The notes under the pieces were generated by a model, which had not been told where the DNA came from, did no database searches, and worked only from the letters and a program-made list of their open reading frames with translations. Positions 63,306 through 64,000 of a DNA stretch of 64,000 nt are shown one piece after another. The position numbers and the translations under genes are program-made. Numbering within the stretch: the stretch's first letter is position 1; every line of letters starts with the position of its first letter. Origin of the DNA: Okapia johnstoni (lineage: Eukaryota; Chordata; Mammalia; Artiodactyla; Giraffidae); the NCBI GenBank assembly GCA_024291935.2, contig JAGTYA010000025.1:7213501-7277500 (forward strand), written 5' to 3'.

Positions 63306-63359
63306 TGCTGCCTATATATTCTTAGTAAGTTGGCTACTCCCTCTCCACCCTACACACCC

Positions 63360-64000
63360 AGGATATGGCCTGAGTTATCTCATGATACATCAGTTTCAAA
63401 TGCCATAAGAAAACAAAACACGCCCTGGTCATAAGGGACCTCAATTAATGTCTGATGTGCTGTTTTTCAAATATTGATGTTTCTCAAAATGCTGATCACT
63501 GTGGGCTTTCGTAGGTCTAAAACCAGCCCAGGAACTGAAACTTTGTGGAGAAATTCCAAATAATCAAGCCTTTGCTGAATTGCAGAAAGGCAAGAGGGGA
63601 TGGATATGGACCCAGCCATTTCCGAGGTTTTTTTTTTTCCCCCTTCATTCCTATCAGCCCTACAGCTGTGGAGAGCAGAAATGCATTTCCTCTAGAGTTT
63701 ATAACAGTTGCTACCACAAGTGCTCACTCAGTTCCAAAGGGTGCAAGAGTCTGGTAAAGTGTAAAATGTGGAGGCCCTGGAGAATCACCAGGGAATGGAG
63801 GGGGCTTGCTGTGGACTCAGGGTGAGTCCTGGTCGTGGGGCTATGCCAAGCCACAGGGGGCTGGTCAGAGGAGCACATGGGAAATCCATTGCCTGTCGGT
63901 TTCATGAAAGTCAGAGTAACATGGTCTGCAGTTATCCAGAATCCAAAGTCTCCTCTTTCCTCTCAAATCCCCACCATGTAGACAGGCTCAGTGATCTATG
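63360..64000. other. Apparently unique sequence to window end
   Basis: No repeat, gene or RNA recognised. Confidence 0.45.

Overview
This window is ruminant (cattle, sheep, goat or deer type) nuclear genomic DNA with no protein-coding gene that I can support. The lineage call rests on abundant BovB LINEs, Bov-tA tRNA/BovB-derived SINEs and tRNA-Glu-type CHR SINEs, a combination typical of ruminants. These lie over an older mammalian layer of MIR, L2, L1M, MaLR-like LTR and hAT fragments. No real tRNA, rRNA, CRISPR array, operon or bacterial feature is present. Most open frames are antisense or interior shadows of transposons.

Layout. Bases 1-3000 hold MIRs, a solo LTR of a class I endogenous retrovirus (ERV) with a 4-bp target-site duplication (TSD), and a BovB LINE with a 5' inversion that landed in a MIR. 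Bases 3000-7500 hold MIR, L1, L2 and other ancient repeats with CHR and Bov-tA insertions. Bases about 7510-23604 are one old class I ERV on the minus strand. It has two LTRs, a tRNA-Leu-like primer-binding site, capsid-type gag remnants and an env transmembrane remnant. It is expanded by at least fifteen later insertions (BovB, L1, CHR, Bov-tA and a 2.3-kb poly(A)-tailed insert). Bases 23600-41500 alternate MIR/L1/L2 fragments with short stretches of apparently unique sequence. Bases 41700-51000 contain two dismembered minus-strand L2 elements carrying other repeats inside them. Bases 51000-64000 mix unique GC-richer DNA (including a CCAAT/GC-box cluster near 52.9 kb) with L1, MIR, L2 and SINEs.

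How the parts relate. The interest lies in insertion history rather than gene function: nested insertions with readable TSDs, one twin-primed BovB, one BovB whose 5' end carries a copy of neighbouring flank, one BovB flanked by a 54-bp duplication, and a same-strand bias of all ten BovB pieces. I found no convincing undescribed biological system. Candidate regulatory patches are offered at low confidence. Family names come from recall of consensus sequences; no database search was run, so boundaries are approximate except where a TSD fixes them.
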